Assembly: GCA_016125285.1 (NCBI GenBank)
Contig: WGMA01000013.1
Coordinates: 1 to 58,618 of the forward strand
Source of the DNA: Phycisphaera sp.
GTDB lineage: Bacteria; Planctomycetota; Phycisphaerae; Phycisphaerales; Zrk34
Length of the DNA: 58,618 nt
Direction: 5' to 3'
Below are positions 44,008 through 52,039 of this stretch, piece by piece. The translations under genes were made by a program, and so were the position numbers. Numbering within the stretch: the first letter of the stretch is position 1; each line of letters starts with the position of its first letter. The notes below the pieces were generated by a model, which saw nothing but the letters and a program-made list of their open reading frames with translations, made no database searches and was not told the DNA's origin.

Positions 44008-44928
44008 CTAGTTGCGCTTCCGGCTCTCCACCGCCTTGCGTTTGATCTCCTCCCCCAGCTTCACCAATCGCTCCGGCCATTTGAACGTCGGGGCCTTTGA
44101 CGGGTCGTAGTCGGCGAGGTGATCACGAAGGCGTGTGGTTGGCTTGGTGTATTTCAGCTCGGTATCGCCGAAGACTTCCTCGCACATCTTGGCCAGGCCG
44201 GGGTCGTACTCTTTGAGCTCGACGCGCGTGTCGACGAAGTTGTGGTCGTGGTCCGGCGGGCGGTTGTTGTCGAACCACGACTGCACGCCCTCGGCAAAGT
44301 ACTCGTGGTGATTGGTCGACGCGTACTTGCCCTTCCACAGCCCCTTCGCCATCGCGTCGTCGTAGGTCTTCTTGAGGCGGGCGTCGAAGGTCGGGTCGAC
44401 GTTGACCATCCCGCGGAGATGGATGTTGTGCGCGAACTCGTGGATGAGGATGTTTTCCTGGTAGTACGGATCGCCGGGGAACGCGAGCAGGTTTTCCTCG
44501 GCCGTGCAGCAGACAGGGTCGGTCTCGGAGCCGCCGAGGCCGCGGGCGCGGCGGTCCCAGAAATCCTTCGGCTTGAAGTTCGCGTACTCGGGCATGTCGG
44601 TGGTGTACTGGTCGTACGCCATGATGACCATGTACGAGCCGCTCTTGATCATCGCCTCGCGGACGTCGGGCCGCTTGGCGAGCATCATGTTGATGAGGTA
44701 CGCCGCCTCGTAGAGCGCGTGGTCATCGACCTTCGCGGAGGCGACGATGGGGTAGCCGTTGGCGCTGACGTACTTGGTGTAGAACGGGTCGACCTTGAGG
44801 CTCAGCGGCGGGGCGGCGACGGCGAGTTTGGCGATCGCCTGCGCGGGCGGATCGGCCGCGAACAGCGGGGCGGTGAGGGCGAAGCCGACCAGCAGCGTGA
44901 CGATGAGCAGCTTTGGTGTGCGTGTCAT
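44008..44928 (-). CDS. Secreted zinc metallopeptidase-like protein
   Basis: The 306-aa protein has a signal peptide (cleaved near FAADPP) and the zincin motif H163-E-F-A-H167, followed by NHHEYFAEGVQSWF (Glu209 and Glu213), a plausible gluzincin third ligand about 42 residues on. A vicinal Cys140-Cys141 pair lies before the motif. Substrate unknown. On the minus strand an extended -10 (TGC-TAGATT, hexamer 44935-44940) ends exactly 6 nt before the ATG and no ribosome binding site is seen, so translation is probably leaderless. It converges with the TPR gene with 3 nt between the stops. Confidence 0.78.
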   Translation of the reverse strand: MTRTPKLLIVTLLVGFALTAPLFAADPPAQAIAKLAVAAPPLSLKVDPFYTKYVSANGYPIVASAKVDDHALYEAAYLINMMLAKRPDVREAMIKSGSYMVIMAYDQYTTDMPEYANFKPKDFWDRRARGLGGSETDPVCCTAEENLLAFPGDPYYQENILIHEFAHNIHLRGMVNVDPTFDARLKKTYDDAMAKGLWKGKYASTNHHEYFAEGVQSWFDNNRPPDHDHNFVDTRVELKEYDPGLAKMCEEVFGDTELKYTKPTTRLRDHLADYDPSKAPTFKWPERLVKLGEEIKRKAVESRKRN

Positions 44929-44934
44929 GCCGAC

Positions 44935-44943
44935 AATCTAGCA
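44935..44943 (-). promoter_or_regulatory. Extended -10 promoter of the zincin gene (leaderless start)
   Basis: The minus strand reads TGC-TAGATT, then 6 nt, then ATG, so the predicted +1 is the start codon itself. Confidence 0.5.
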
Positions 44944-45018
44944 TTACTTCGCACACAAAATAACATTCTTCGAAAAATACCAGCCCGGCTGAAATCGTTG
45001 TTCGCGCGGCGTGTTGGT

Positions 45019-45957
45019 TCAGAGTTCGAGGGCCTGGCCGGTGAGTCGTTTGTACGCGTCGAGGTACTTGTCGAGCGTGCCGTTGACCACGTCGTCGGGC
45101 AGCGTCGGGCCGGGCGGGGTCTTGTCCCACGCGCCGCTCTTGACCAGCGTCTCGAGGTAGTTGCGGACGAACTGCTTGTCGAGCGAGTTCTGCTCCTTGC
45201 CCGCCTCGTACAGATCGGCGAGCCAGAACCGCGAGGAGTCCGGCGTGAGGACCTCGTCGATGAGGATCGGGCCCTTGTCCGCGGCGTCGACCGGGATGCC
45301 GAACTCGAACTTCGTGTCGGCGATGATGATGCCGCGCTCGGCCGCGTATTCGCGCGCCTCGGAGTAGATCTGGATCGACAGGTCACGCAGGCGTGTCATC
45401 GTGCCCTCGCCGACGATCTCCGCGGCGCGCTCGAAGCTGACGTTGATGTCGTGGCCGGACTCTTCCTTCGTGGCGGGCGTGAAGATCGGCTCTTCGATCT
45501 TCTGTGAGTTGACCATGCCCGCGGGCAGCTTGATGCCGCAGACGGCGCCGGTGGCCTTGTAATCCTTGAAGCCCGAGCCGGTGAGGTAGCCGCGCACGAC
45601 GCACTCGATCGGCACGACGTTGGTCTTGCGGCAGATCATCACGCGGCCCCGGAGCGCCTCACGCTGCTCGTCGTCGAGGTCCGGCAGGTCGTTCGAGTCG
45701 GTCGAGATCAGGTGGTGATGCACGCGGTCGGCGAAATAGTCGAACCAGAATCGGGAGATCTGCGTGAGCACCACGCCCTTGCCGGGCACGCCGTTGGACA
45801 TCACGACGTCGAAAGCGGAGATGCGATCGGACGCGACGATGAGCAGCGCATCGGTTCCGTCGGGCATCGTTAACTCATAGATGTCGCGGACCTTGCCTTG
45901 TCTGCGGTTGGCGTAGGGCAGGTCGGTGCTCATCACGGCGTTGGCTGAGGTGGTCAT
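45019..45957 (-). CDS. purC: Phosphoribosylaminoimidazole-succinocarboxamide synthase (SAICAR synthetase)
   Basis: The 312-aa protein catalyses ATP-dependent joining of CAIR and aspartate in purine synthesis. It begins with RRQGKVRDIYEL and shows ASDRISAFDVVM, VVRGYLTGSGFKDY, the SAICAR signature around IADTKFEFGI, and LIDEVLTPDSSRFW. This is the longer, single-domain form. GGAGGAG lies at a good distance before the ATG. A candidate -10 (TAGACT, minus strand 45997-46002) lies about 40 nt upstream. Confidence 0.96.
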   Translation of the reverse strand: MTTSANAVMSTDLPYANRRQGKVRDIYELTMPDGTDALLIVASDRISAFDVVMSNGVPGKGVVLTQISRFWFDYFADRVHHHLISTDSNDLPDLDDEQREALRGRVMICRKTNVVPIECVVRGYLTGSGFKDYKATGAVCGIKLPAGMVNSQKIEEPIFTPATKEESGHDINVSFERAAEIVGEGTMTRLRDLSIQIYSEAREYAAERGIIIADTKFEFGIPVDAADKGPILIDEVLTPDSSRFWLADLYEAGKEQNSLDKQFVRNYLETLVKSGAWDKTPPGPTLPDDVVNGTLDKYLDAYKRLTGQALEL

Positions 45958-46371
45958 GTCGAAATCTCCTCCGTGGCGGGGTCAATGAAGGCGGGCAGTC
46001 TAACGGATCGGGCGTCGAGCGGCTACGCGTTGTCGGGTTTGAAATTGGGGTTGTGTTTTTGGCAGAATTTGTCAGAATGTGGCTCTCCGTAACCCGCGTA
46101 GCGACATGAGTTGCGGACCCGTGGCCTCGCCTGTTCCGGGTCGACGGGAATGGGAATCAAACCCCATAGCCGTTGGGGCCTGGCCGGAGTATTCTGTGAG
46201 GATCTGGCAACCTCTTGCCACAGTCTCGAAGAGAGGAGTGATTCGGAAGTCCGCATGCCGGGAAGTGTTGTAAGGCGCGACGGACCGATCATACGCCAGC
46301 CTGTAGACGCACCGGATCTCCGGAATCATACATACCTGCTTCATTGAGGTGCCGTCCACGGCCAGGGTGCT
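45958..46371. other. Intergenic region of lower GC between purC and the GH10-like gene
   Basis: No gene is supported in these 414 nt. Short open frames exist on both strands but lack ribosome binding sites and resemble nothing. The stretch contains the purC promoter, a hairpin TGGCAA-CCTC-TTGCCA (46205-46220), and a TGG-GAA-TCA-AAC-CCC stretch near 46150 that mimics the complement of a tRNA T-arm but without an acceptor stem. Confidence 0.45.
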
Positions 46372-47868
46372 ATGCTGAAGTTTTTGCTCTTTAATAACGG
46401 GGAACGTGCGACGGAATGGCGGTCGTCAGACGCCTATCTCGTCGGCGCCGATGACGTTGCGGTCAAGGCGAACATCGCCTTCGCCGATGGTGTGATCTCC
46501 TGCGAGAAGAACACCGTCGGACCGGCGGCGTTGTCGCTTCCATACTCGCTCGACGAAACCGGCGAACTGATGCTGCAGACCTGTCTGCTGCCCGAGCGTG
46601 ATGATCCGTACATGCTCACCGTCGAGCTCGCCCGCCATCGCCTGATGAAGGTGATCTCCAAGCAGGAAGACTGGGGCCTGTACGACCTCGAAGACGACCA
46701 CCCCGCGGCGATGCGCATCCGTGTCGCCACGCAGAAATTCGTCGAGGCCCTTTCACTGATCGACAAGCCCGCCGAGGCCGACAAGCTGGCCCGCCAGGCG
46801 CTGGCCCTCGGCATCGACGCCTCCGAAGAACTCGCCCTCGCCCAGGCCGAGCGGCAGCTGTCCAAGCGGCTGGAGAAGGGCAACCTCACGCGTCACGCCT
46901 TCGGCTGCGGCATCAGCCTCAAGCAGGACCTCGAGGCGCTGACCCCCACGCTGCTGAAGAACTTCGACTACGTCCGCCTGCCCACGCCGTGGCGCGAGCT
47001 GGAGCCCAACGAGCAGGAGTACAACCTCAAGCCGCTGGACCGCTGGTGCCACTGGGCGTACACGAACCGCATCCCGATCGTCGCCGGGCCGATCGTCAGC
47101 TTCGCGCCGCACGTCGTGCCCGACTGGCTGTACATCTGGCAGCACGATTACGACACCGTCCGCGACCTGCTCTACGAACACGTCGAGCGCGTCGTCCGCC
47201 GCTACGGCAAGGTCGTGTCGCTGTGGAACGTCGTGTCGGGCCTGCACGTCAACGACAACTTCAGCTTCAACTTCGAGCAGCTGATGGACCTGACGCGCAT
47301 GGCCGTCATGCTCACCAAGAAGGCCCAGCCGAACGCCAAGACGCTCATCGAGATCACGCACCCGTTCGGCGAGTACTACGCCAACAACACGCAGTCGATC
47401 CCGCCGCTGATGTACGCCGAGATGGTCCTGCAGTCCGGCATCCCGTTCGACGGCTTCGGGCTCAAGGTCCTGATGGGCCAGCCGAAGTCCGGCCAGTTCA
47501 CACGCGACCTCATGCAGCTCAGCGCGCTGCTCGACCGCTTCCACGGACTCGGCAAGCCGATGTACGTCACCGCGGTCGGCGTCCCGTCGAAGCTCGTGGA
47601 GATCGAGCCGACCGAGGACAACGGCACGCCGCTCCGCAGCGGGTACTGGCGCAAGCCGTGGTCCGGCGTCGTGCAGGGTAAGTGGCTCGAGGCGTTTTAC
47701 AACGTCTGCCTCTCGAAAACCTTCGTCGAGTCTGTCGCCTGGCTGGACCTCGCTGACCACGCCGACTCGGAGATGCCCGACGCCGGCCTGATCAAGGGCG
47801 ACATGCAGCCGAAGCGCGCCCTGTCTCACCTCGCGACGATGCGCTCGTCGCTCTACGAGGATGCCTGA
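46372..47868 (+). CDS. GH10-like TIM-barrel protein lacking catalytic glutamates
   Basis: The 498-aa cytoplasm-type protein (no signal peptide) has an N-terminal beta domain (1-130), a helical linker, and a C-terminal GH10 xylanase-like barrel (about 160-490). Strand motifs are recognisable: FGCGISLKQDLEALTPTLLKNFDYVRLP, VSLWNVVSGLHV and KPMYVTAVGVPSK. In active GH10 enzymes these last two hold the acid/base and nucleophile glutamates (WDVVNE and ITELD). Here they are Gly290 and Ala401. It is thus probably a non-hydrolytic homologue, perhaps carbohydrate-binding or structural. The start is supported by the conserved MLKF...F start; no ribosome binding site is visible. Confidence 0.72.
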   Translation: MLKFLLFNNGERATEWRSSDAYLVGADDVAVKANIAFADGVISCEKNTVGPAALSLPYSLDETGELMLQTCLLPERDDPYMLTVELARHRLMKVISKQEDWGLYDLEDDHPAAMRIRVATQKFVEALSLIDKPAEADKLARQALALGIDASEELALAQAERQLSKRLEKGNLTRHAFGCGISLKQDLEALTPTLLKNFDYVRLPTPWRELEPNEQEYNLKPLDRWCHWAYTNRIPIVAGPIVSFAPHVVPDWLYIWQHDYDTVRDLLYEHVERVVRRYGKVVSLWNVVSGLHVNDNFSFNFEQLMDLTRMAVMLTKKAQPNAKTLIEITHPFGEYYANNTQSIPPLMYAEMVLQSGIPFDGFGLKVLMGQPKSGQFTRDLMQLSALLDRFHGLGKPMYVTAVGVPSKLVEIEPTEDNGTPLRSGYWRKPWSGVVQGKWLEAFYNVCLSKTFVESVAWLDLADHADSEMPDAGLIKGDMQPKRALSHLATMRSSLYEDA

Positions 47869-48217
47869 TCCAACCGACGATTCGACGACGATCGCCCGCG
47901 CCCGTGACGGCGCCCGCGCGTTCTTCGTCGTCGCCTGTCTGTTGCTCTGTGTGGTGATCGGCACGGTCGCCTACGGCCACGTCCAGCGCGGCGGCGACGA
48001 CACGCCGCTCAACCCCGCTATCCGCATCAACGTCAACACCGCCGACGCCCCGACGCTGCAACTGCTGCCCGGCATCGGCCCCGTCCTCGCCGAACGCGTC
48101 CTCGCCGACCGCGCCGCGCGCGGTCCGTACCGCGACACGGATGATCTTCAACGTGTCAAAGGCATCGCCGACAGGCTCGCATCGCGCATGGCGCCACACG
48201 TGCGATTCAGGGACTGA
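47861..48217 (+). CDS. Membrane-anchored ComEA-like helix-hairpin-helix protein
   Basis: The 118-aa protein has one transmembrane helix (about 20-40) and a C-terminal ComEA domain with tandem HhH motifs (INVNTADAPTLQLLPGIGPVLAERVL). HhH motifs bind DNA backbone; ComEA proteins pull DNA through the envelope in transformation. No other competence gene is here. Its start overlaps the end of the GH10-like gene by 8 nt, so they are co-transcribed. Confidence 0.85.
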   Translation: MPDPTDDSTTIARARDGARAFFVVACLLLCVVIGTVAYGHVQRGGDDTPLNPAIRINVNTADAPTLQLLPGIGPVLAERVLADRAARGPYRDTDDLQRVKGIADRLASRMAPHVRFRD

Positions 48218-48229
48218 CGCCGCACGGTT

Positions 48230-50314
48230 CTACCGCATCGTCTTCTTCTTGCGTTTTTTCTTCGGACGTGTCCCCGGGGCGCCGGGTTTGGCGTCGGCCT
48301 CTTCGATCTCGCTCGCCTTGACCTTGCCCATCTGCGGCGCGGCTTCGAGTTCGCCGATGCGGTCGCGCAGGGCCGCGGCCTTCTCGAACTCCAGGTTCTT
48401 CGCCGCCTCGAGCATCTGCTCCTCGAGCATCGTGATCAGTTCCGTCGCCTCGTACTCGGTCTCGTCCGCCTGGATCGCTTCGCGTGCGGTCTTGCGGGCG
48501 CGGACCTCCATCTCCAGGCCCGAGCGGATCGCCTTCTGGATCGTCTGCGGCGTGATGCCATGTTCCTCGTTGTACGCCAGCTGCAGCTTGCGCCGGTTCT
48601 CCGTGACGTCGATCGCCTTCTGCATCGCCGGGGTCACGCTGTCGGCGTAGAGCACGACCAGCGCGTTGATGTTGCGCGCCGCGCGGCCCATCTGCTGGAT
48701 CATGCTCGTCTCGCTCCGCAGGAACCCCGCCTTGTCCGCGTCCATGATCGCCACGAACGAGACCTCCGGCAGGTCCAGGCCCTCACGCAGCAGGTTTACG
48801 CCGACCAGCACGTCGAACTCACCGGCGCGCAGCTCGCGCAGGATCTGCACGCGGTCCATCGTGTCGACCTCGCTGTGCAGGTAGCGACACTTGACCTTCT
48901 GCTCGGCGAAGTACGACGCCAGGTCCTCGGCCATGCGCTTGGTCAGCGTGTTGACCAGCACGCGCTCGCCCGCGGCGGTGCGCTGGCGGATCGATTCCAG
49001 CAGGTCGGGCACCTGGCCCTGCGCCGAGCGGACCTCGATGACCGGGTCGACCAGGCCGGTGGGGCGGATGACCTGCTCGACGATCTCGCCGCCGGTCTTC
49101 TCCAGCTCGTACGGGCCCGGCGTGGCGCTGACGAAGATCGTCTGCGGCATCGCGTCCTCGAACTCGTCGAACTTCAGCGGGCGGTTGTCCATCGCCGAGG
49201 GCAGGCGGAAGCCGTGGTCGACCAGCACCTGCTTGCGGTTCTTGTCGCCGTTGAACATCGCGCGGATCTGCGGGATCGTCGCGTGCGACTCGTCGATGAT
49301 CAGCAGCCAGTCGCCCGCGTCGGGGAAGTAGTCGATCAGCGTGTAGGGCTTCGAGCCGGGCGCGCGTCCGTCGAGGTGACGCGAGTAGTTCTCGATGCCA
49401 GAGCAGTAGCCGACCTCCTGCATCATTTCGAGGTCGTACTTCGTGCGCGCCAGCAGCCGCTGGGCTTCGAGCAGCTTGCCGTGGTGGCGCAGGTGCATGA
49501 CCTGTTCGTCGAGCTCCTCCTGGATGGAGTGCACGGCGTGCTCGAGCTGGTCTTCGGGCATGACGTAGTGCACGGCCGGGAAGATGAACAGCGTGCGGTC
49601 GTTCGACAGCACCTCGCCGGTGACGGGGTTGAGGAACTGCAGCGCGTCGATCTCGTCGCCGAAGAACTCGATGCGGTAGGCGAACTCCTCGTAGGCGGGG
49701 TGGAGCTCGACGACGTCGCCGCGCACGCGGAACGTGCCGCGCTTGAACTCGACGTCGTTGCGGTTGTACTGCAGGTCGTTGAGCTGGCGGAGCAGGTCCT
49801 GTCGGTCGATGGACTGGCCGACGTCGAGGCGGATGACCTGGCGCTTGTATTCGTCGGGGCTGCCGAGGCCGAAGATGCAGGAGACGGACGCGACGACGAT
49901 CGCGTCGCGTCGCGACACGAGGTTGGTGGTCGTGGCGAGGCGTAGGCGGTCGAGGTCGTCGTTGCGTGACGCGTCCTTCTCTATGTAGATGTCGCGCTGC
50001 GGGATGTAGGCTTCGGGCTGGTAGTAGTCGTAGTAGCTGACGAAGTACGACACGGCGTTGTGGGGGAACAGCTCGGCGAACTCTTCGTAGAGCTGCGCGG
50101 CGAGGGTCTTGTTGTGGCTGATGACGAGGGTGGGTTTTTTGACGTTGCGGATGACGTTGGCCATCGTGAACGTCTTGCCGGAGCCGGTGACGCCGAGGAG
50201 GGTCTGATAACGCTCGCCGCGTGTGATCGCGTCGGTGAGCTGAGCGATGGCCTTGGGCTGATCGCCCGCGGGCTGCATGTCGCTGACGATCTGGAAGTCT
50301 CGAGGTTCAGGCAT
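48230..50314 (-). CDS. uvrB: Excinuclease ABC subunit B
   Basis: The 694-aa protein is the damage-verifying helicase of nucleotide excision repair. It has Walker A GVTGSGKTF (41-49), the beta-hairpin region SYYDYYQPEAYIP, the DEAD-like LLIIDESHATIPQ, helicase motif VI (QQMGRAARN) and a C-terminal UVR motif (LEEQMLEAAKNLEFEKAAALRDRI over two helices). It ends in a basic tail. ATG 50314 fits the family start; an in-frame ATG lies 4 codons upstream. A minus-strand -10 TACAAT ends 10 nt before the start and no ribosome binding site is seen. Confidence 0.96.
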   Translation of the reverse strand: MPEPRDFQIVSDMQPAGDQPKAIAQLTDAITRGERYQTLLGVTGSGKTFTMANVIRNVKKPTLVISHNKTLAAQLYEEFAELFPHNAVSYFVSYYDYYQPEAYIPQRDIYIEKDASRNDDLDRLRLATTTNLVSRRDAIVVASVSCIFGLGSPDEYKRQVIRLDVGQSIDRQDLLRQLNDLQYNRNDVEFKRGTFRVRGDVVELHPAYEEFAYRIEFFGDEIDALQFLNPVTGEVLSNDRTLFIFPAVHYVMPEDQLEHAVHSIQEELDEQVMHLRHHGKLLEAQRLLARTKYDLEMMQEVGYCSGIENYSRHLDGRAPGSKPYTLIDYFPDAGDWLLIIDESHATIPQIRAMFNGDKNRKQVLVDHGFRLPSAMDNRPLKFDEFEDAMPQTIFVSATPGPYELEKTGGEIVEQVIRPTGLVDPVIEVRSAQGQVPDLLESIRQRTAAGERVLVNTLTKRMAEDLASYFAEQKVKCRYLHSEVDTMDRVQILRELRAGEFDVLVGVNLLREGLDLPEVSFVAIMDADKAGFLRSETSMIQQMGRAARNINALVVLYADSVTPAMQKAIDVTENRRKLQLAYNEEHGITPQTIQKAIRSGLEMEVRARKTAREAIQADETEYEATELITMLEEQMLEAAKNLEFEKAAALRDRIGELEAAPQMGKVKASEIEEADAKPGAPGTRPKKKRKKKTMR

Positions 50315-50450
50315 GAAGCCCGGCATTGTAACACGCTGTAGGGGCAGTGTGCGGCGGGGTTTCGAGCTTTTTGCGGGGTCGGGTTGAGCGGTCGGCTTGC
50401 GCGCAACTTGTGCATTATTGGTCACTGGCGTATGGTACTGACTAATAATT

Positions 50451-50486
50451 GGGCACCGCCGGACAAACTCCGGATTCGCCGTGCCC
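50451..50486. repeat. Nested inverted repeat upstream of glnII
   Basis: The outer arms GGGCAC/GTGCCC and inner arms CCGGA/TCCGG are nested, about 100 bp upstream of the sigma-54 promoter. It could be an enhancer site or RNA hairpin. Confidence 0.4.
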
Positions 50487-50588
50487 GATTTATCAGCGAC
50501 GGTTGGGTAAGCAACCTGCTGACTGTCCGTATCTAACAAGATGTTGACGTTTCCGTCAGCGATATGGGTACGATCCGAGCTCGTGCGA

Positions 50589-50604
50589 TGGCACGAGATT
50601 TGCA
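50589..50604 (+). promoter_or_regulatory. Sigma-54 (-24/-12) promoter of glnII
   Basis: TGGCACG-A-GAT-TTGCA matches the sigma-54 consensus TGGCACG-R-N3-TTGCW at every defined position, with GG at 50590-50591 and GC at 50602-50603. Transcription would start near 50615. Glutamine synthetase genes are classic sigma-54/NtrC targets. Confidence 0.85.
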
Positions 50605-50745
50605 AAAGCTTGGGCTTCGGGGAGGAATTCTGTCGACGTTCAGCTTCCCTGTTCCAAAAAAACAGGTAAAGGACGGCGGGAGGTTGAACGAAGAATTCCT
50701 CCAGGGTTTCATTCTGTATCTCACGACGATGAGGAGTTGAAGAAC

Positions 50746-51777
50746 ATGAGCAAGGCAAAGCTTGAGTACATCTGGCTCGACGGCTACAAGCCCACGCAGA
50801 GCCTCCGCAGCAAGACGAAGATCGAGAGGGACTTCGACGGGACGCTGGAAAGCTGCCCGGTGTGGTCGTTCGACGGTTCGTCGACCGAGCAGGCCTCGGG
50901 CCACAGCTCGGACCTGCTGCTGAAGCCCGTGGCGCTGTTCCCGGACCCGGACCGCAAGCACGGTTGGCTGGTGATGACCGAGGTGCTCAACGCCGACGGC
51001 ACGCCGCACGAGTCGAACGGCCGCGCGACGATCGACGATGACGACGACGATTTCTGGTTCGGCTTCGAGCAGGAATACACGCTGTGGAACACGGACACGG
51101 ACCGTCCGCTGGGCTTCCCGAAGGACGGCTACCCGCGTCCGCAGGGCCCGTACTACTGCTCGGTCGGCGCGACGAACGCCATCGGCCGTGACATCATCGA
51201 GGAGCACCTGGACCAGTGCCTCGAGGCCGGCATCAACGTCGAAGGCATCAACGCCGAGGTGATGATGGGCCAGTGGGAGTTCCAGGTGTTCGCGAAGGGC
51301 GCGCAGCAGGCTGGTGACCAGGTCTGGGTGGCGCGTTACCTGCTGGAGCGTGTCGGCGAGAAGTACGGTGTGTCGATCAACTGGCACTGCAAGCCGGTCA
51401 AGGGCGACTGGAACGGCTCGGGCATGCACGCGAACTTCTCGAACAGCCTGCTGCGTGAGGCCGGTACGAAGGACGTGTACGACAAGATCTGCAGCGCGTT
51501 CGAGCCGGTCATCCGCGAGCACATCGAGGTGTACGGCGCCGACAACCACCAGCGTCTGACGGGTCTGCACGAGACGCAGTCGATCGACAAGTTCAGCTAC
51601 GGCGTGTCGGACCGCGGCGCGTCGATCCGCATCCCGGTCGCGACGGTCGAGTCCGGCTGGAAGGGCTGGCTGGAGGATCGCCGCCCGGCGTCCAACGGCG
51701 ACCCCTACAAGATCGCCGGTCGGATCATCAAGACGGTCAAGAAGGCCAGCGAGGCCCTGACCGCCGCCGCGAAGTGA
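50746..51777 (+). CDS. glnII: Glutamine synthetase, type II (eukaryote-like)
   Basis: The 343-aa protein has the short GSII layout: beta-grasp start KLEYIWLDGYKPTQSLRSK, PVWSFDGSSTEQASG, FGFEQEYTL with metal-binding glutamates, NAEVMMGQWEFQV, WNGSGMHANFSN and DRGASIRIP. It joins glutamate and ammonia. GAGGAG lies 9 nt before ATG 50746; a TTG three codons upstream overlaps it. A sigma-54 promoter lies upstream, indicating nitrogen control, and a terminator lies downstream before the type III enzyme. Confidence 0.95.
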   Translation: MSKAKLEYIWLDGYKPTQSLRSKTKIERDFDGTLESCPVWSFDGSSTEQASGHSSDLLLKPVALFPDPDRKHGWLVMTEVLNADGTPHESNGRATIDDDDDDFWFGFEQEYTLWNTDTDRPLGFPKDGYPRPQGPYYCSVGATNAIGRDIIEEHLDQCLEAGINVEGINAEVMMGQWEFQVFAKGAQQAGDQVWVARYLLERVGEKYGVSINWHCKPVKGDWNGSGMHANFSNSLLREAGTKDVYDKICSAFEPVIREHIEVYGADNHQRLTGLHETQSIDKFSYGVSDRGASIRIPVATVESGWKGWLEDRRPASNGDPYKIAGRIIKTVKKASEALTAAAK

Positions 51778-51818
51778 TCCGTGGCCGGCATTCCGGCCCC
51801 CTGATCCGAGAATTGACG

Positions 51819-51854
51819 CAACGCCCGGTCGTTTCGGCCGGGCGTTGTTCTTTT
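51819..51854 (+). terminator. Intrinsic terminator of glnII
   Basis: A 10-bp stem (CAACGCCCGG 51819-51828 with CCGGGCGTTG 51838-51847) has a 9-nt loop and is followed by TTCTTTT. It separates the two glutamine synthetase transcripts. Confidence 0.8.
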
Positions 51855-51878
51855 GTGGACCGGCTCGGAAAAAGACCC

Positions 51879-51907
51879 TTGCTTGTTACCGGACACATCG
51901 GTAAAAA
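51879..51907 (+). promoter_or_regulatory. Possible promoter of glnN
   Basis: TTGCTT (51879-51884) and TAAAAA (51902-51907) are separated by 17 bp. No second sigma-54 site is seen in this gap. A GATTC-AATC-GAATC palindrome (52014-52027) touches the ribosome binding site. Confidence 0.35.
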
Positions 51908-52039
51908 CAGTTCTCTTTGGGCGTGGTCGAACACGCCCGACGGATTCGGTGAGCGGCGGCGGTGGGGCGTGCCTGCGGCCGATGACTCAACCGCTTCGCC
52001 GATGTCCATCTGTGATTCAATCGAATCAGGAGCAGCCCG

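Larger units (their letters stand above)
50315..50745. other. Regulatory region between uvrB and glnII
   Basis: No gene is supported in these 431 nt. It contains the uvrB start-proximal promoter, an interrupted inverted repeat (GGGCAC 50451-50456 with GTGCCC 50481-50486, inner CCGGA-caaac-TCCGG 50459-50473), a TGACG-TTTC-CGTCA repeat (50545-50558), and the sigma-54 promoter at 50589-50604. The repeats lie 30-140 bp upstream of the sigma-54 site, the usual distance for activator binding. Confidence 0.5.

Noticed and set aside
46079-46292. Short open frames and a T-arm-like motif, possibly a tRNA or tmRNA end
   Set aside because: The minus strand reads GGGGTTTGATTCCC near 46150, but the invariant C of the T-loop is T, no acceptor stem, anticodon arm or CCA can be built, and the short frames lack ribosome binding sites.
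50315-50758. N-terminal extension of UvrB to 842 aa
   Set aside because: The added residues show no similarity to UvrB and run over the glnII promoter; the family start fits ATG 50314.
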